From an uncultured Methylophaga sp. (GTDB lineage Bacteria; Pseudomonadota; Gammaproteobacteria; Nitrosococcales; Methylophagaceae): DNA of 8,488 nt. Location: contig CANRLD010000074.1 in NCBI GenBank assembly GCA_947631375.1, positions 1-8,488 on the forward strand. Direction: 5' to 3'. Below, piece by piece: positions 5,369-8,488 of this stretch (position 1 is the first letter of the stretch; each line of letters starts with the position of its first letter). The position numbers and the translations under genes are program-made. The notes under the pieces are model-generated. The model made no database searches, was not told the origin of the DNA, and saw only the letters and a program-made list of their open reading frames with translations.

Positions 5369-6769
5369 ATGACTGCCAAAACACTTTATGACAAATTATG
5401 GGATCAACATGTTGTTCGCAGTGAAAGCGATGGAACTGCGTTAATTTATATTGATCGTCATCTGGTTCACGAAGTTACCTCGCCTCAGGCGTTTGAAGGC
5501 TTGCGTCTGGCAGGACGTACTCCCTATCGTCTCAACTCCATATTGGCTACACCCGATCATAATGTACCGACCAGTCAGCGTGAGCAAGGCATCACTGATC
5601 CCATTTCCCGCTTACAGGTCGAAACATTGGGTCAGAACTGTGCGGCATTCGGTATTACAGAGTTTGGCTTGGATGATATTCGCCAGGGTATTGTGCACGT
5701 GGTTGGTCCCGAGCAAGGCGCTACACTGCCGGGAATGACTGTCGTCTGTGGCGACTCGCATACATCTACCCACGGCGCTTTTGGTGCTTTGGCGTTTGGT
5801 ATCGGCACCTCAGAGGTCGAGCACGTAATGGCAACGCAATGCCTGATACAGCGCAAATCCAAAAACATGCTGATTAAGGTAGAAGGTCACGTCAATCCAG
5901 GCATTACCGCCAAAGATATTGTGTTGGCGATTATTGGCGAGATTGGCACCGCTGGTGGTACAGGTTACGCCATTGAGTTTGCAGGCGAAGCAATTGAAAA
6001 TCTGTCAATGGAAGGCCGGATGACTGTCTGCAATATGACTATTGAGGCCGGTGCACGTGCCGGAATGATCGCGGTTGATGACACGACCATCAATTACCTG
6101 AAAGGCCGTCCATTTGCCCCGACAGGTGAGAACTGGGACAAAGCCGTGGCTGCCTGGCGCGAATTACACAGCGATGCCGACGCCCACTTTGATCATGTTG
6201 TTACCCTTGATGCTACACAAATCAAACCACAAGTCACCTGGGGCACATCGCCGGAAATGGTTGTTTCTGTTGATGCGACGATTCCTGATCCTGCTGCTGA
6301 AACCGATGCGGTTAAACGCAATGGTATGCAAAAAGCGTTGAACTATATGGGATTGAACGCCAATCAACCTATAACTGATATTCAGTTAGACCGCGTTTTT
6401 ATTGGCTCGTGTACCAACTCACGTATTGAAGATTTACGCGAAGCCGCAGCGGCCATTAAAGGCGGCAAAGTTGCTGCCAGCGTCAAGCAGGCGATGGTGG
6501 TACCTGGCTCCGGGCTGGTCAAACAACAAGCTGAGCAGGAAGGCCTGGACAAGCTTTTTATTGAAGCCGGATTTGAATGGCGTGATCCCGGCTGTTCCAT
6601 GTGCCTGGCGATGAACGCTGATCGTCTGGAAGCTGGCGAGCATTGCGCTTCAACGTCCAATCGCAATTTTGAAGGGCGTCAAGGCCAGGGTGGCCGTACC
6701 CATCTGGTCAGCCCTGCGATGGCCGCCGCAGCAGCCATTGCTGGTCACTTCGTTGATATCACCGCATAA
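5369..6769 (+). CDS. leuC: 3-isopropylmalate dehydratase, large subunit
   Basis: This 466-residue protein has exactly the E. coli LeuC length. With the small subunit LeuD it isomerises 2-isopropylmalate to 3-isopropylmalate in leucine synthesis. It is an aconitase-family protein: the [4Fe-4S] cysteines are Cys348 in FIGSCTNSRIEDLR and Cys409/Cys412 in DPGCSMCLAMN. VVCGDSHTSTHGAFGALAFG (126-145) and STSNRNFEGRQGQGGRTHL (428-446) are further signatures. The frame runs up to an ATG at 5330, but that codon overlaps the -10 box and has no ribosome-binding site; MTAKTLYDKLWDQH at 5369 is the family N-terminus, behind a modest TTAGAGA. No leuD follows: the next gene downstream is the convergent response regulator, so the small subunit must be encoded elsewhere. 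Confidence 0.97.
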   Translation: MTAKTLYDKLWDQHVVRSESDGTALIYIDRHLVHEVTSPQAFEGLRLAGRTPYRLNSILATPDHNVPTSQREQGITDPISRLQVETLGQNCAAFGITEFGLDDIRQGIVHVVGPEQGATLPGMTVVCGDSHTSTHGAFGALAFGIGTSEVEHVMATQCLIQRKSKNMLIKVEGHVNPGITAKDIVLAIIGEIGTAGGTGYAIEFAGEAIENLSMEGRMTVCNMTIEAGARAGMIAVDDTTINYLKGRPFAPTGENWDKAVAAWRELHSDADAHFDHVVTLDATQIKPQVTWGTSPEMVVSVDATIPDPAAETDAVKRNGMQKALNYMGLNANQPITDIQLDRVFIGSCTNSRIEDLREAAAAIKGGKVAASVKQAMVVPGSGLVKQQAEQEGLDKLFIEAGFEWRDPGCSMCLAMNADRLEAGEHCASTSNRNFEGRQGQGGRTHLVSPAMAAAAAIAGHFVDITA

Positions 6770-6776
6770 GTGACCG

Positions 6777-6813
6777 TCAGGACTAACCGACGAATATCGC
6801 CGGTTAGTCCTGA
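6777..6813. terminator. Convergent 13-bp hairpin between leuC and the GGDEF gene
   Basis: TCAGGACTAACCG (6777-6789) and CGGTTAGTCCTGA (6801-6813) form a perfect 13-bp stem with an 11-nt loop. It starts 7 nt after the leuC stop, and its right arm covers the last codons and TAA of the opposing regulator gene. Neither strand has a T-tract after it, so termination, if it occurs, is not of the classic intrinsic form; it could instead protect both 3' ends. Confidence 0.6.
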
Positions 6814-8123
6814 GTTTCAATCAGCACCGTATCAGCTTCTGCCTGATAAACTCTGATGCAGTTACGCCCAGCCATTTTCGCTTGGTACATTGCCCGATCA
6901 GCCATTTCAAATAAACTGTTCAGCGATTCCTGCCGATCGTGGCGTAACGTTGCTATCCCCACACTGACCGTAATATGGATACTTGCCGGTTTAAAGCGGC
7001 TCAAGCGTTTTTGCATACGCTGCATGAGTGCCATCGCACCATTGGCATCACATCCTGGTAACAACAGCACAAACTCCTCGCCAGACCAGCGAGCAATCAT
7101 ATCAACATCGCGGAGATGTCTTTTCAGCCAGTTACCCAGTTCTGCCAGCAGTTGATCACCACGGACAAAACCATATTGTTCATTCACTGCACGGAAATGA
7201 TCCAGATCGATAACCGCCATCGCCAGATCGCGCTCGAAGCGGTAAGCTTCTCCCAGATATTTTCCGGCAAACTCACGTAAGGCATGGCGGTTAAACAGCT
7301 GAGTCAGCTCATCCAGCATCGCAAGACTACACAGTGAATTTTGCTGCGCCCTCAATTCGCGAAGATTCTGATAGCTGGTTACATGGTTAAACACTCGCTG
7401 ACGCAACTCTTCACGCACAATGGGCTTGGAGACAAAATCATTGACACCCAAATGGAACAGTTCGATTTTCCGCGAAATATTATCAAAACCGGAAGTGGCA
7501 ATAATAGGAACATAGCCATAGCCTTCGCGAAGGCGGCGTATTTTTCTTACCAGTGTGATACCGCTCATACATCCTTCCAGCATGATGTCAGTCAGCACCA
7601 GATCATAATCCCCACCGCGAAACGCATCCCAGGCTTCTTCAGCAAAAGTATAGGCATCAACATCCAGTCCCATATCGGTCAGTAAGTCAATAATAATCGC
7701 TTGCAATACACGGGAGTCCTCGATGAACAGCACTCGCCCCGATAGCTGTCGGGTTTCGCGCTGAGCCAACCACCGCACATATGCACTGAGTTCCTGCTCA
7801 TCATATTTACTGAAAATATCCGTCGCGCCAGCAAGTAATGCCTGTTTCAAGGTACGGGCATTATCACGCTCGGCCATGATAAGCACGGCAGCGTAGTCAT
7901 AGCCTTTAATAGCGCGCAACTGACCACAGAATTCACTGCCAGCAATATCCGGCAAATCATCACTGCAACAGACCAGACGATACTGTTTCTGCCGGGCGAG
8001 TTCCAACCCTTGATAACCCGATTTTGCAAGATCCACAGCAAATCCGGCAGCTAGTAACAGCTTTTGGCTTTTGTTCAGAAATTCAGCAGATGCATCTATC
8101 ACTAAAGCATTAAGTGTTTGCAC
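6804..8123 (-). CDS. REC-REC-GGDEF response regulator (probable diguanylate cyclase)
   Basis: This 439-residue cytoplasmic regulator has two receiver domains and a GGDEF domain, the PleD order. REC1 (about 3-120) is degenerate: the phosphoacceptor position is Ser54 (SDDLPDIAG), the acidic pair is reduced to one Asp, and the switch Thr is Met83; the Lys (106) remains. REC2 (about 129-248) is intact, with Glu135/Asp136, phosphoacceptor Asp179 (LTDIML), Thr210 and Lys233-Pro234. The GGDEF domain (about 265-428) has LDELTQLFNRHAL, IDLDHFRAVNEQYG, and active-site SGEEF (347-351) in place of GGEEF. An RxxD inhibitory site (Arg338, Asp341) lies exactly five residues before it, so c-di-GMP synthesis with product inhibition is likely. 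The start is GTG, with AAGGGA 8 nt upstream and an in-frame stop at about 8142-8144. The gene follows mutH by 50 bp; its sensor kinase is not in the window. Confidence 0.93.
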   Translation of the reverse strand: MQTLNALVIDASAEFLNKSQKLLLAAGFAVDLAKSGYQGLELARQKQYRLVCCSDDLPDIAGSEFCGQLRAIKGYDYAAVLIMAERDNARTLKQALLAGATDIFSKYDEQELSAYVRWLAQRETRQLSGRVLFIEDSRVLQAIIIDLLTDMGLDVDAYTFAEEAWDAFRGGDYDLVLTDIMLEGCMSGITLVRKIRRLREGYGYVPIIATSGFDNISRKIELFHLGVNDFVSKPIVREELRQRVFNHVTSYQNLRELRAQQNSLCSLAMLDELTQLFNRHALREFAGKYLGEAYRFERDLAMAVIDLDHFRAVNEQYGFVRGDQLLAELGNWLKRHLRDVDMIARWSGEEFVLLLPGCDANGAMALMQRMQKRLSRFKPASIHITVSVGIATLRHDRQESLNSLFEMADRAMYQAKMAGRNCIRVYQAEADTVLIETQD

Positions 8124-8131
8124 GAAACCAG

Positions 8132-8137
8132 TCCCTT
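8132..8137 (-). promoter_or_regulatory. Ribosome-binding site that fixes the GTG start of the GGDEF regulator
   Basis: On the minus strand AAGGGA lies 8 nt before GTG at 8123-8121. An in-frame TAG is just upstream and the first in-frame ATG is at residue 83, inside REC1, so GTG is the only reasonable start. Confidence 0.75.
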
Positions 8138-8160
8138 TTCTCTAATAGGCATTCTGCCTG

Positions 8161-8180
8161 TTGCTGAAGATCATCAGCAA
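8161..8180. repeat. Small inverted repeat over the mutH stop codon
   Basis: TTGCTGA (8161-8167) and TCAGCAA (8174-8180) are reverse complements with a 6-nt loop containing GATC. The right arm includes the mutH stop. No U-tract follows on the minus strand. It could be a weak mRNA processing or attenuation element between mutH and the regulator, or chance. Confidence 0.3.
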
Positions 8181-8488
8181 GCTTTCCCTGACAGAATTTG
8201 TTGCGTAAAACAAGTTCGAAGATAAAATCCGCGAGGATGATGCAGTTCAACCTCGCCGTCATAACCAATTCGACGGGTCGTTACCCGGCTATTTGCAGCC
8301 TTGGGACGAACTTGTAAATAACGGCCTAATTTGGCCGTGACGCCACCATCGGCAATCATTATTTCCATTAATTCTTCCCAATCCTGTTGCAGGATTAACT
8401 CCTGCTGCGGTGTGGGCTGCCACAAAACCGCTTGTCCAATGTAGCGTTCTGCCAGCGGGATAGCGCTGTCCGCCTCAACTGGCAGCCA
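8174..8488 (-). CDS. mutH: DNA mismatch repair endonuclease MutH (partial, C-terminal half)
   Basis: The frame is open from the right edge and gives 104 residues to a TGA at 8174-8176; full MutH is about 229. MutH nicks the unmethylated strand at hemimethylated GATC sites after MutS/MutL recognise a mismatch. The segment aligns by eye with the E. coli C-terminus: AIPLAERYIGQAVLWQPTP, DWEELMEIMI, YLQVRPKAAN and PRGFYLRTCFT. Arg61 in RPKAA and Tyr89 in GFYL of this fragment match E. coli Arg184 and Tyr212, used in GATC and methylation-state recognition; their 28-residue spacing is conserved. The catalytic Asp/Glu/Lys residues are in the missing N-terminal part. The TTG codon at 8425 is an internal Leu, not a start. 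No dam gene is visible here. Confidence 0.93.
   Translation of the reverse strand, partial: WLPVEADSAIPLAERYIGQAVLWQPTPQQELILQQDWEELMEIMIADGGVTAKLGRYLQVRPKAANSRVTTRRIGYDGEVELHHPRGFYLRTCFTQQILSGKAC

Noticed and set aside
8174..8425. Short 83-residue protein starting at 8425
   Set aside because: The supposed start is an internal TTG (Leu); the frame continues to the window edge with further MutH sequence, so this is truncated mutH.
1..8488. Mobile element, CRISPR array, or defence island
   Set aside because: No transposase, integrase, terminal inverted repeats, spacer-repeat arrays or toxin-antitoxin-like pairs were seen; genes are mostly housekeeping or C1 metabolism.

Overview
The window reads as chromosomal DNA of a methylotrophic gammaproteobacterium that assimilates formaldehyde by the ribulose monophosphate (RuMP) pathway. 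The evidence is two 3-hexulose-6-phosphate synthases (HPS), a 6-phospho-3-hexuloisomerase (PHI) and a transaldolase close together, next to a MutH, which is largely a gammaproteobacterial protein. A Methylophaga-like organism is the best guess from gene content, but this is inference.

Layout, left to right. On the minus strand, a HAD-IIA phosphatase (497-1330) is followed by dihydroxyacetone kinase dhaK (478 to beyond base 1, C-terminus missing). They are 18 nt apart and look like one operon. Across a 192-bp divergent spacer lies hps copy 1 (1523-2164, +), with a strong sigma70-type promoter and its own intrinsic terminator. Next come a small unrecognised protein with four T-G/S-V-E-R/K-Y-I-R repeats (2441-2761, +), transaldolase (2901-3884, +) and an hps copy 2-phi pair (4043-4678 and 4696-5229, +). 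That pair has its own TTGACG-N17-TATAGT promoter and a very clear terminator at 5251-5283. leuC follows (5369-6769, +) without leuD. A REC-REC-GGDEF response regulator (8123-6804, -) converges on it, and the C-terminal half of mutH (8488-8174, -) lies upstream of the regulator and runs off the right edge.

How the genes work together. HPS joins formaldehyde to ribulose 5-phosphate, and PHI isomerises the product to fructose 6-phosphate. Transaldolase belongs to the rearrangement branch that regenerates the acceptor. DhaK and the HAD phosphatase could manage dihydroxyacetone or another phosphorylated C3 compound next to this cycle, but their substrates cannot be read from sequence. LeuC (leucine synthesis), the c-di-GMP regulator and MutH (mismatch repair) are not obviously part of the C1 module. 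The points most worth a second look are the repeat protein inside the RuMP cluster, the duplicated hps with related promoters, the REC1 domain without a phosphoacceptor, and hairpins between genes that lack U-tracts. I saw no tRNA, rRNA, CRISPR array, insertion sequence or other mobile element. No gap between genes exceeds about 220 bp.
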